A stretch of 7,202 nt of DNA, from the NCBI GenBank assembly GCA_022508865.1, contig JAFLUK010000075.1, positions 1 to 7,202 of the forward strand, in the 5' to 3' direction. Source of the DNA: Oscillospiraceae bacterium (GTDB lineage: Bacteria; Bacillota; Clostridia; Oscillospirales; Acutalibacteraceae). Below are positions 1 through 6,197 of this stretch, piece by piece; position 1 is the stretch's first letter; the number at the start of each line of letters is the position of its first letter. The notes beneath the pieces were generated by a model. The model worked only from the letters and a program-made list of their open reading frames with translations. It had not been told where the DNA came from and searched no databases. The translations under genes and the position numbers were made by a program.

Positions 1-868
1 CTGAAGCCTTCTGGCTAATCATTGTGGAAGCAAGGTCAATATCCTCAAGTGAAATATCAGCAGAAGCTGTAACATTGATGATAACGCCCTTTGCGCCGTC
101 AATTGCTGTTTCAAGAAGGGGTGAAGATACAGCCTGTTCTGCTGCAAGGGTAGCCTTGTCCTTACCGCTTGCCTTACCAATGCCCATATGAGCATAGCCT
201 GCATTCTTCATAATTGCTGTAACATCGGCAAAGTCAAGGTTTACAAGACCCGGAACAAGGATAAGGTCTGAAATACTCTGAACGCCCTGACGGAGAACAT
301 CGTCGGCAATGCCGAATGCGTTCTTAAGAGTGATTGACTGATTGCTGAAATATTTAAGTCTTTCGTTAGGAACAATAATAAGTGAGTCAACAGATGTTGC
401 CAGCTCCTGAATGCCCTGTTCAGCCTGAGCCATTCTCTTTTTGCCCTCAAAGGCAAAAGGCTTTGTAACAACAGCAACAGTAAGAATACCCAGCTCCTTT
501 GCAATATTTGCAACTACTGGCGCTGCGCCTGTACCTGTGCCGCCGCCCATACCGGCAGTAACAAATACCATATCTGTATCTTTGAGGAGGGCAGCAATTT
601 CTTCTCTTGATTCCTCTGCGGCCTGCTGACCAATCTGCGGCATAGAGCCTGCGCCCTTACCTCTTGTGATTTTCTCACCAATTTGAATTTTCTTGTCTGC
701 TTTAGAGAACTGCAAAACGTGTTCATCTGTATTTACAGCAATAAATTCAACATTTTTAACATCGGTATCCACCATTCGATTAATAGCGTTTCCGCCGCCG
801 CCGCCGACACCGATTACTTTAATTACAGGTAAATAATTCATTGGTTCATTTTCTAACTCAAAAGCCAT
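1..868 (-). CDS. ftsZ: Cell division GTPase FtsZ, N-terminal 289 residues (3' end outside window)
   Basis: FtsZ is the tubulin-like GTPase that polymerises at mid-cell into the Z ring and recruits the divisome. The frame runs open from the ATG at 868 to the left edge, giving 289 residues. The last part of the polymerisation domain, the linker and the C-terminal anchor peptide lie outside. Visible family marks are the N-terminal Gly-rich loop GVGGGGGNAINRM (about residues 20-32), the tubulin signature GGGTGTGAAP (108-117), the segment VTKPFAFEGKKRM (about 134-146), and the T7 synergy loop NLDFADV (210-216), whose two aspartates trigger GTP hydrolysis in the neighbouring subunit. The start is fixed by AGGAGG seven bases upstream and by the usual distance to the Gly loop. 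It follows ftsQ after a 201-base leader, with no ftsA between them, so the membrane tether must be encoded elsewhere (SepF is the usual one in such bacteria; this is inference). Identity is certain. Confidence 0.98.
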   Translation of the reverse strand, partial: MAFELENEPMNYLPVIKVIGVGGGGGNAINRMVDTDVKNVEFIAVNTDEHVLQFSKADKKIQIGEKITRGKGAGSMPQIGQQAAEESREEIAALLKDTDMVFVTAGMGGGTGTGAAPVVANIAKELGILTVAVVTKPFAFEGKKRMAQAEQGIQELATSVDSLIIVPNERLKYFSNQSITLKNAFGIADDVLRQGVQSISDLILVPGLVNLDFADVTAIMKNAGYAHMGIGKASGKDKATLAAEQAVSSPLLETAIDGAKGVIINVTASADISLEDIDLASTMISQKAS

Positions 869-1069
869 TTTACTTCCTCCTCAATTTCTATATCTGTAAA
901 TGTTATAATTCTTGTTTTAAATTGAAAACACCATATCTAATATATAAGGTATCATAAAAGTACAAAAAAATCAAGTAATTTTGGGGTTTATCTTAAAATT
1001 CTAAATACTTTTCTATATATGGTATTTAATTCTGTAAAATCATCAAAATACATTTTGAAATTCCAAATT
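869..1069 (-). promoter_or_regulatory. AT-rich ftsQ-ftsZ spacer, probable ftsZ promoter region
   Basis: This 201-base non-coding stretch is far longer than the 27-35 base gaps at the mraY-ftsW, ftsW-murG and murA-ftsQ junctions, and it is very AT-rich. It probably carries a promoter that boosts ftsZ above the upstream genes. Candidates on the minus strand are TTTACA (1038-1033), 17 bases, TAGAAA (1015-1010), and TTGTAC (965-960) with TATTAG (942-937, 17-base spacing) or TATATT (944-939, 15-base spacing). None is a clean match, so the region is better supported than any single site. No convincing rho-independent terminator follows ftsQ, so read-through from ftsQ into ftsZ is likely too. No small ORF with a ribosome binding site was seen. 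Confidence 0.4.
876..881 (-). promoter_or_regulatory. Ribosome binding site of ftsZ
   Basis: A full AGGAGG Shine-Dalgarno core on the minus strand, seven bases before the ATG at 868. It is the strongest site in the window, as expected for FtsZ, which is needed in thousands of copies. It settles the start codon. Confidence 0.9.
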
Positions 1070-2311
1070 TTACTGTACCCCGCCGAGGTCTGTTCCATAG
1101 TCAGTGCCGTAGTCATAACCATAATCTGCGCCGTAGTCAGTACCATAATCATAACCATAATCTGTACCGTAATCAGTTCCGTAGTCAGTACCGTAATCGG
1201 TGCCGTAATCCGTTCCGTAATCAGTTCCGTAGTCGGTGCCGTAGTCGTCCGCATAACCATTGGGATTATTATCGTTTAGTGCATTGCCGTAGGCATCTGT
1301 TGCAGGCACTGTGGTAGAAGTCTTTTCTGCCTTGGGCACAATTGATTTTTCGTTAAAGTAGCTTCGCCTTGTTTCCTTGCAGCTGCTGACGTCCAGTGTA
1401 CCGCTTATGAGCCCTGTATTATTGGGGTCAAGCTTATCTGTAATGATAGCTTTGGCGGTGCGAACCTTGTAGTCAATATCCTCCGGAAGTCCCAACTGAA
1501 CCAAAATCCTTTTGTCGTATGTAAAGGTGATTTTCGCCTTCTTTGAAACATTGATTTCAGACAGATTTTTGAAACCGCAGGAATTAATACTTGTCACAAG
1601 TTTTGCAAGGGTTTTTGAATTTTTTTCATTGTTATATTCAACATAACTTCCGGGAGTGTTGGACTTTAGCTTAACACCCTTTACAAGGGGCAAACCCGAA
1701 ACCTTTTTCTGGGAAATCTTAAGAATTCTTCCTTCACGAGAAACAACACAAAACTGCTTTGGTGCAAATTTCACCATATAGCAGGGCTTACCCTCTTTGA
1801 TTGTAATTACTATTTTGTCGGGAATACCAAAGGTCACCTCTGCCTCTGCCACATAGGGGAATGTGTTTATTATATTTTCTTCACTTCTCTGTTTGTGGGC
1901 AAGGAAAATATTTTCTCCCTCTTTTATTCCGCAGGCGGCAATAATTTCTTCTTTATCGTACCTTGTTTTACCATTTATTTCATACTCTGCTGTTTTGAAG
2001 AACACTGTGAGGGACAGTGTAACGCCCACAACAAGGACAACAAGGACTATGAGGCTTGATACCAGAATTTTTTGCAGTTTGATTACTCTCTTTGAAACCC
2101 CTCTGCCCTTTTTCTTTTTTTTCAGACTCTCCATAGCGGCCTTATCATAATATTTGTCGTCGTATTCGTTCTGTATACTTTTGCCGTAAAAGTCATATAC
2201 TTGCTGATTTTTCGGAGTGCTTTTTCTGCTTTGGGTTTTAATAAAGCTCTGCTTTGTTTTTCTTTTATTTACATTTCTTTCCTTTTGGGGAATTTTTTTG
2301 TTATGAGGCAT
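1070..2311 (-). CDS. ftsQ: Cell division protein FtsQ/DivIB with Asp-Tyr-Gly repeat tail
   Basis: FtsQ (DivIB in Gram-positives) is a single-pass divisome protein that works with FtsL and DivIC/FtsB to control septal wall synthesis by FtsW and its partner transpeptidase. The 413 residues show a highly basic cytoplasmic N-terminus (1-80, with KKKKKGR at 64-70), one membrane helix (about 82-105), and a POTRA domain (about 106-175, from KTAEYEINGKTRYDKEEI to IVITIKEGKP). A beta domain follows (about 176-320, ending GTLDVSS...RRSYFNEK, the usual end of the fold). Then come a Thr/Asn/Asp-rich linker (about 321-355) and 13 DYGx repeats (356-407), closing with DLGGVQ. The core is normal, while the last ~90 residues are an extension beyond the family fold. 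The ATG at 2311 has a fair ribosome binding site, GGGGTG, six bases upstream (2323-2318). It lies 27 bases after murA, so the two are surely co-transcribed. The family call rests on architecture and neighbours, because FtsQ sequences diverge widely. Confidence 0.93.
   Translation of the reverse strand: MPHNKKIPQKERNVNKRKTKQSFIKTQSRKSTPKNQQVYDFYGKSIQNEYDDKYYDKAAMESLKKKKKGRGVSKRVIKLQKILVSSLIVLVVLVVGVTLSLTVFFKTAEYEINGKTRYDKEEIIAACGIKEGENIFLAHKQRSEENIINTFPYVAEAEVTFGIPDKIVITIKEGKPCYMVKFAPKQFCVVSREGRILKISQKKVSGLPLVKGVKLKSNTPGSYVEYNNEKNSKTLAKLVTSINSCGFKNLSEINVSKKAKITFTYDKRILVQLGLPEDIDYKVRTAKAIITDKLDPNNTGLISGTLDVSSCKETRRSYFNEKSIVPKAEKTSTTVPATDAYGNALNDNNPNGYADDYGTDYGTDYGTDYGTDYGTDYGTDYGTDYGYDYGTDYGADYGYDYGTDYGTDLGGVQ
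1091..1246 (-). repeat. 13 x 12-base tandem repeat encoding (Asp-Tyr-Gly-X)n in ftsQ
   Basis: Thirteen contiguous 12-base units read DYGx in the ftsQ frame. X is Thr in ten units, Tyr in two (units 8 and 11) and Ala in one (unit 10). A fourteenth, degenerate unit DLGG follows (1090-1079). Asp, Tyr and Gly are unchanged in all 13 units, yet their codons vary: 6 GAC and 7 GAT, 9 TAC and 4 TAT, 4 GGC, 4 GGA and 5 GGT. Only two pairs of units are identical in DNA (2 and 6; 8 and 11). Unit length is a multiple of three, so gain or loss of a unit would keep the reading frame. The tail is strongly acidic and lies outside the membrane. Confidence 0.97.
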
Positions 2312-2338
2312 TTTTCACACCCCTTCCTTTTTTATTCC

Positions 2339-3592
2339 TTATATCTTTTTTATATCCGCACCTACCTGTGCAAGTGCAATCTCAAAATTTTCGTAACCTC
2401 TTTCAAGAAAATTAATACCCTTTATTTCTGTTGTGCCCTCTGCTCCCAGAGCCGCCACAACCAAAGATGCCGCACCACGAAGTTCCTTTGCCACTACCTT
2501 CGCGCCAAAAAGTTTTTCTACTCCCTCTACCACAGCCACCTTGTTGGCAACCTTGATGCTTGCACCAAGTCTTGTTAAATCCTCAACGTGTCTGTATCGG
2601 CTGTCGAAAATATTTTCCACAAAAACGGTGGTGCCCTTTGCCACTGTGGCAACAGACATCATAACCGCCTGTGCGTCGGTAGGAAAGCCGGGATAAGGCA
2701 TTGTCCTTGCAGATTTAAAGGCTCTTAATCTTTTGGGGCAGGAAATTTTCAGCCTGCCGTCTTTTATTCTCATCTTACAGCCTGCATCTTCAAACAGAGG
2801 AAGAACTGCATCTAAATGGCTTGTGATAATGCCGTTAATAGTCAGTTCACTGCCTGTTACGGCAGCTGCCGCCATAAGTGTTGCGGCCACAATTCTGTCG
2901 GGAATAATAGTATGGACACTACCTTCAAGGCTGTCGACACCGTCAATGAGAATTGTGCTTTCTCCAAAGCCGTAGATTTTTGCGCCGCATTTGCAAAGGT
3001 AATCGCAAAGGTCGGTAATCTCGGGCTCTCTTGCCGCATTGGAAATCACCGTTGTGCCCTTGGCAAGAACTGCCGCAAGTATGATATTTTCTGTTGCTCC
3101 CACACTTGGGAAAGGCAAAACAATCTTTGCTCCGTGCAAACGTTCCCTTACCCTGCAGGAAATGCACCCGTAGCGTTCATCAATTTGAACACCCATTTTT
3201 CTTAATGCAGAAAGGTGCAAATCTATCGGTCTGGGTCCAAGCTCACAACCGCCCGGGAAATACATCTCTGCCTCTCCCGCACGTGCTACAATTGCCCCAA
3301 GAAACACAATAGAGGAACGCATTTCCCTCATTAGATTTTCGGGAATATCACATCTGTTCATACCACTGCTGTCAACAATAAGGGTATGATCATTGATGGA
3401 AGCCTTGCAACCCAAATACCGTAGTATTCTTGTTGCCACATTTATATCGCTGATAATGGGACAGCAGTGAAGAATATTTTCTCCATTGCTCAACAGTGTT
3501 GCCGACAAAATCGGCAAGGCGCTGTTTTTTGCCCCCTGAACATCAATTTCTCCCTCTAGTTTTTTACCGCCCTCTATAATCAACTTTGCCAC
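2339..3592 (-). CDS. murA: UDP-N-acetylglucosamine 1-carboxyvinyltransferase MurA
   Basis: MurA transfers enolpyruvate from phosphoenolpyruvate to UDP-GlcNAc in the cytoplasm, the first committed step of peptidoglycan synthesis and the target of fosfomycin. With the GTG at 3592 the protein has 417 residues, close to the 419 of E. coli. Active-site residues are all present: Lys22 in GAKN, the reactive Cys116 in PGGCELGPRPIDLH, Asp306 in PGFPTDAQA, and Arg398 in ERGYENFE. Having Cys rather than Asp at the loop predicts sensitivity to fosfomycin at target level (family knowledge). Another GTG in frame at 3601 would add three residues, but it lies inside the ribosome binding site AAAGGGTG, so 3592 is preferred. 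It follows murG after a 146-base gap with its own likely promoter and precedes ftsQ by 27 bases. Firmicutes often carry two MurA copies; whether a second exists cannot be seen here. Confidence 0.97.
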   Translation of the reverse strand: MAKLIIEGGKKLEGEIDVQGAKNSALPILSATLLSNGENILHCCPIISDINVATRILRYLGCKASINDHTLIVDSSGMNRCDIPENLMREMRSSIVFLGAIVARAGEAEMYFPGGCELGPRPIDLHLSALRKMGVQIDERYGCISCRVRERLHGAKIVLPFPSVGATENIILAAVLAKGTTVISNAAREPEITDLCDYLCKCGAKIYGFGESTILIDGVDSLEGSVHTIIPDRIVAATLMAAAAVTGSELTINGIITSHLDAVLPLFEDAGCKMRIKDGRLKISCPKRLRAFKSARTMPYPGFPTDAQAVMMSVATVAKGTTVFVENIFDSRYRHVEDLTRLGASIKVANKVAVVEGVEKLFGAKVVAKELRGAASLVVAALGAEGTTEIKGINFLERGYENFEIALAQVGADIKKI

Positions 3593-3598
3593 AATTAA

Positions 3599-3606
3599 CA
3601 CCCTTT
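3599..3606 (-). promoter_or_regulatory. Ribosome binding site deciding the murA start
   Basis: AAAGGGTG on the minus strand stands six bases before the GTG at 3592. The competing in-frame GTG at 3601 overlaps this site and has no suitable site of its own upstream, so the shorter MurA is the better call. Confidence 0.7.
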
Positions 3607-3648
3607 ATAAAATAATTAAACCATAGAAAACAAAATCCATTGCTCCTT

Positions 3649-3677
3649 ATTTTATGTCGGGAATATAAATTTGTGAA
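3649..3677 (-). promoter_or_regulatory. Probable sigma-A-type promoter for murA-ftsQ
   Basis: TTCACA (3677-3672) and TAAAAT (3654-3649) on the minus strand are 17 bases apart, each with one mismatch to the housekeeping consensus TTGACA / TATAAT. Transcription would start near 3642, giving a leader of about 50 bases before the murA GTG. It lies in the only long gap between the wall genes, where an internal start makes sense. It is the best promoter match I found in the spacers; the evidence is by sequence match only. Confidence 0.55.
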
Positions 3678-3680
3678 TTA

Positions 3681-3741
3681 AAGAATTTGAGAACCTATGA
3701 ACTAAAGGCTAAAGAACTTGTGAACCGATAACTAAAGGTTA
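3681..3741 (-). repeat. Imperfect tandem duplication of about 30 bases after murG
   Basis: Two adjacent copies, 3741-3712 (30 bases) and 3711-3681 (31 bases), match at about 26 of 31 aligned positions with one indel. Both begin with a stop triplet followed by CCTTTAGTT: TAA in the first copy, which is the murG stop codon itself, and TAG in the second, in the same frame 30 bases on. A third, truncated copy may begin at 3680 (TAATTCACAAATT), and its TTCACA is the -35 box of the proposed murA promoter. No hairpin or T-run typical of a terminator is present. Confidence 0.75.
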
Positions 3742-4851
3742 AAGCACCTCTTTAATTACGTTATATATTCTTTCGTTGGCGTCTACAATCGCCATTTCTC
3801 TTGCATTTCTGCTGTATCTTTCCAGAGTTTCTCTGCTTTCAAGCAGCTTGTCTACCTTTTCAATTAACAGGCTTGGAGTTAAGTCTGCTTCTTCAATAAT
3901 TTCCGCAGCCTTTTTGTTAACCAGAGCCATTGCGTTGTGATACTGATGATTTTCTGCCACATTTGGCGAAGGAATCAGCACTGCCGCCTTGCCCTGCGCC
4001 TGAATTTCAGAAAGTGTAATTGCACCTGCACGAGAGATTACCACGTCGGCTGCAGCAAGGCAGGTTGCCATATTGTCAATGTATTCCCTTATGTCAAGGT
4101 TTCTGCACTTACTGATTTCAGTACCCTTTTCCTTTACCAAATTGGGGAACCATTTGCCATACTGGCCGTATGCGTGAATATGTTGATATTTGCCGTCTTT
4201 GCCGCTTCTGGCTATCAGATCGGCAAGGTTTTCGTTTATCTTTCTTGCACCCAGTGAGCCACCGAAGGAAAGCACCACAGGTCTTTCGTCCAGACCCAGC
4301 ATCTGTCTTGCAGAACTTCTTTCAGCCGACAGAATTTCCTGTCTTACAGGGTTGCCTGTTACCACTATGTTAAGACCTTTATCAAGGTGCTTTTCTGCGT
4401 CGGGAACGGCAAGCATAACCTTTTTAGCCAGCTTGGAAAGCATTTTTGTAGTAATACCGGGGTAAGCATTTTGTTCGTGAATAATAATGGGCACACCCAT
4501 TTTTGCCGCTGTTCTCAAAACAGGTCCGCTTACATAGCCCCCTGTGCCAACAGCCAAATCAGGCTTAAAGTCTGCAATTATTTTTTTGGAAGCATTGGAG
4601 GAGGTGAACATTCTTTTTACTGTAGCAATGTTGTGGCCTATTGCCTTAACACCAAAGCTTCTTTTAAATCCGCTTATTACAATGGACTGAAAGTCAAAGC
4701 CTGCATTGGGAACAAGTCTTTCTTCCATACCGCCCTTGTTGCCCACAAAAAGGATTTCTGCATGGGGGCATCTGCTTTTTACATAACCTGCAATAGCCAA
4801 GGCAGGATTAATGTGACCTGCTGTACCGCCGCCGGCAAATAATATTTTCAT
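3739..4851 (-). CDS. murG: Lipid II synthase MurG (undecaprenyl-PP-MurNAc-pentapeptide GlcNAc transferase)
   Basis: MurG adds GlcNAc from UDP-GlcNAc to lipid I on the inner face of the membrane, giving lipid II, the unit later polymerised by FtsW and class A PBPs. It is a GT-B fold family 28 glycosyltransferase. The 370-residue length is typical. The N-terminal loop is FAGGGTAGHINPALAIA (5-21), with Ala where E. coli has Gly in GGTGGH; I believe this form is common in Clostridia. Other marks are GTGGYVSGP (102-110), IIHEQNAYPG (123-132), TGNPVR (165-170), the second-domain loop LSFGGSLGA (194-202), SRAGAITLSE (273-282), which binds the uridine nucleotide, and PSPNVAENHQYHNA (294-307). The ATG at 4851 has GAGGTG five bases upstream and gives the correct N-terminus. 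It lies 33 bases after ftsW, so co-transcription is expected. Its stop codon is the first triplet of the tandem repeat that follows. Confidence 0.98.
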   Translation of the reverse strand: MKILFAGGGTAGHINPALAIAGYVKSRCPHAEILFVGNKGGMEERLVPNAGFDFQSIVISGFKRSFGVKAIGHNIATVKRMFTSSNASKKIIADFKPDLAVGTGGYVSGPVLRTAAKMGVPIIIHEQNAYPGITTKMLSKLAKKVMLAVPDAEKHLDKGLNIVVTGNPVRQEILSAERSSARQMLGLDERPVVLSFGGSLGARKINENLADLIARSGKDGKYQHIHAYGQYGKWFPNLVKEKGTEISKCRNLDIREYIDNMATCLAAADVVISRAGAITLSEIQAQGKAAVLIPSPNVAENHQYHNAMALVNKKAAEIIEEADLTPSLLIEKVDKLLESRETLERYSRNAREMAIVDANERIYNVIKEVL

Positions 4852-4884
4852 AACTGCACCTCATTAAAATCGGTTAGAATATTT

Positions 4885-6162
4885 TTACGCTTTTTCTATA
4901 TTTGAATGTCTGGAAATAGACAAAACTACTCCCATCTGTGCCAACAAAACAACAAGAGAACTTCCTCCGTAGGAGAAGAAGGGCAGGCTGATACCTGTGT
5001 TTGGCAGCCAGTCGGTAATAACAAGAACATTCAGAATAACCTGAATACCTATCTGTGAAGAAAGTCCGATACCAAGAAGCTTGCCGAATCTGTCTCTTGC
5101 CCTGAGGGAAAGGGTAATGCCTCTCCATACCAAAAGGGCAAAAATCAACAGAATAACAATTGCCCCCACAAGTCCCAGCTCCTCGCATATTATGGCAAAG
5201 ATAAAGTCGTTCTGCGGCTCGGGCAGGTAAAGATATTTTTGCCTTGAGTTTCCAAGACCTAAACCAAACAGTCCCCCTGAACCAATTGCGTACAGACTGT
5301 TTCTTGTTTGCCAAGTGGACTGCCACATTTTTTCGTCTGTATATATAAGCGCCTGACCCCAGCCGTCCATACGCTTCATGGCGTAGGAAAGAAGGTCTGT
5401 TGCCCATGCTATAAGGAAGGCAACCACAGCTAAAGCAAAAGCCGCCAAAATCCACTTTACGTTAATACCTGACAAAAACAGCATCATAACTGTGAGCAAA
5501 AGCACAATAACAATGCAGGAATAGTGGGGCTCCAGCAAAAGGAGCACCGCAGTAGAAACAAATACAACAAGGGCAGGCATAACGCCATATTTTATTGTAT
5601 CCATTTTCTCGTAATACAAACTTCCCCAATGGGCAAGAAAGAGAACTATTGCAAACTTTGAAATTTCCGAAGCCTGAATACCGTAGCCGCCTATACCAAT
5701 CCAACGGTGAATTCCGTCGTCACCTGCAGGAAGAACAAGCACAAGAAGTAAAGCTACATATGAGCCTCCAAGGAAAAAATATGTAAGCCTGTGAAGATTG
5801 TGATAATCAATGCAGGAAACACCCAGCATTAACAGCACACCGATAACAGCAAAGAGCAGCTGTCTTTTCAAAAAGTAAAAGCTGTCCCCCATGTTATAGT
5901 ATGCAATGGGATAAGATGCAGAAAACATCATAATAAGACCGATTGCAAGAAGAAGAAGTATGATTAAAAGGAAAGGCAAATCAAGACCCATACCAAAGGA
6001 AAATATTGCAGAGCGCTTTTTTCTTCCCTTGACAGGAGCTTTTCTTGTATTGGCAGAAGATTTTCTTGTATTGACATTTCTTCCTGAAGCATTTCTGTCC
6101 GAGGGGCGACGTGTGTTACGGCTTCTCTCTTTTGACATTCTTCTAAGGGTTTCCGTAGACAA
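4885..6162 (-). CDS. ftsW: SEDS peptidoglycan polymerase FtsW (or SpoVE paralogue)
   Basis: FtsW-type SEDS proteins polymerise lipid II into glycan strands at the septum, together with a class B penicillin-binding protein. The 425 residues have a very basic cytoplasmic N-terminus (1-51, many Arg/Lys) and then a multi-pass membrane domain, with helices beginning near 60, 100, 125, 169, 195, 236, 331, 366 and 402. Family marks are HRWIGIGG (152-159), LGLGNSRQKYLYLPEPQNDF with the catalytic Asp319, FAIICEELG (322-330), and GISLPFFSYGGSSLVV (390-405). The usual QPSE motif is QASE here (163-166). The start is TTG at 6162, with AAAGGAG seven bases upstream. The next possible start, ATG at 6138 (residue 9), has only a weak site. 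mraY ends 35 bases before it and murG begins 33 bases after it. In spore formers a dcw-cluster copy may be SpoVE, and sequence alone does not separate the two. Confidence 0.95.
   Translation of the reverse strand: MSTETLRRMSKERSRNTRRPSDRNASGRNVNTRKSSANTRKAPVKGRKKRSAIFSFGMGLDLPFLLIILLLLAIGLIMMFSASYPIAYYNMGDSFYFLKRQLLFAVIGVLLMLGVSCIDYHNLHRLTYFFLGGSYVALLLVLVLPAGDDGIHRWIGIGGYGIQASEISKFAIVLFLAHWGSLYYEKMDTIKYGVMPALVVFVSTAVLLLLEPHYSCIVIVLLLTVMMLFLSGINVKWILAAFALAVVAFLIAWATDLLSYAMKRMDGWGQALIYTDEKMWQSTWQTRNSLYAIGSGGLFGLGLGNSRQKYLYLPEPQNDFIFAIICEELGLVGAIVILLIFALLVWRGITLSLRARDRFGKLLGIGLSSQIGIQVILNVLVITDWLPNTGISLPFFSYGGSSLVVLLAQMGVVLSISRHSNIEKA
6040..6073 (-). repeat. Perfect 13-base direct repeat in the 5' end of ftsW
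   Basis: The same 13 bases occur at 6040-6052 and 6061-6073, 21 bases apart start to start, so they fall in the same codon phase. They encode the NTRK motifs of NTRKSSANTRKAPV (residues 31-44) in the basic cytoplasmic tail of FtsW. This looks like a local in-frame duplication of seven codons. Confidence 0.8.
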
Positions 6163-6169
6163 TGTACCT

Positions 6170-6176
6170 CTCCTTT
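6170..6176 (-). promoter_or_regulatory. Ribosome binding site deciding the TTG start of ftsW
   Basis: AAAGGAG on the minus strand is seven bases before the TTG at 6162, and no ATG or GTG lies in frame at a suitable distance from it. The next ATG downstream, at 6138, has only AGAAGA directly abutting it. This supports initiation at TTG. Confidence 0.75.
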
Positions 6177-6197
6177 CGTTTTAATACCTGAATTAAA

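Noticed and set aside
1043..1058. Seven-base inverted repeat after the ftsQ stop, possible terminator
   Set aside because: The stem is A/T-rich, the loop is two to four bases, and no solid T-run follows. It is too weak to call a rho-independent terminator.
1019..1279. Plus-strand ORF of 86 codons, rich in Ile, Val and Thr, over the ftsQ repeat
   Set aside because: It is the antisense reading of the 12-base repeat: a repeat whose length is a multiple of three keeps antisense frames open. No ribosome binding site or family resemblance.
2201..2578. Plus-strand ORF of 125 codons across the murA-ftsQ junction
   Set aside because: It is antisense to the ends of two real genes, with no promoter, no ribosome binding site and no family resemblance.
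3605..3640. Eleven-codon minus-strand ORF (MDFVFYGLIIL) just before murA, ending next to its ribosome binding site, possible leader peptide
   Set aside because: AAGGAG is only two bases from its ATG, too close for normal initiation, and it lies upstream of the transcript start predicted from the -10 box at 3654-3649.
4387..4842. Plus-strand ORF of 151 codons opposite murG
   Set aside because: It is antisense to a clearly conserved gene, with Cys/His/Asn-rich composition and no recognisable family; it is a shadow.
4874..5455. Minus-strand ORF of 193 codons in another frame of ftsW
   Set aside because: It overlaps the conserved SEDS catalytic region in a different frame, and its composition is that of a frame shadow.
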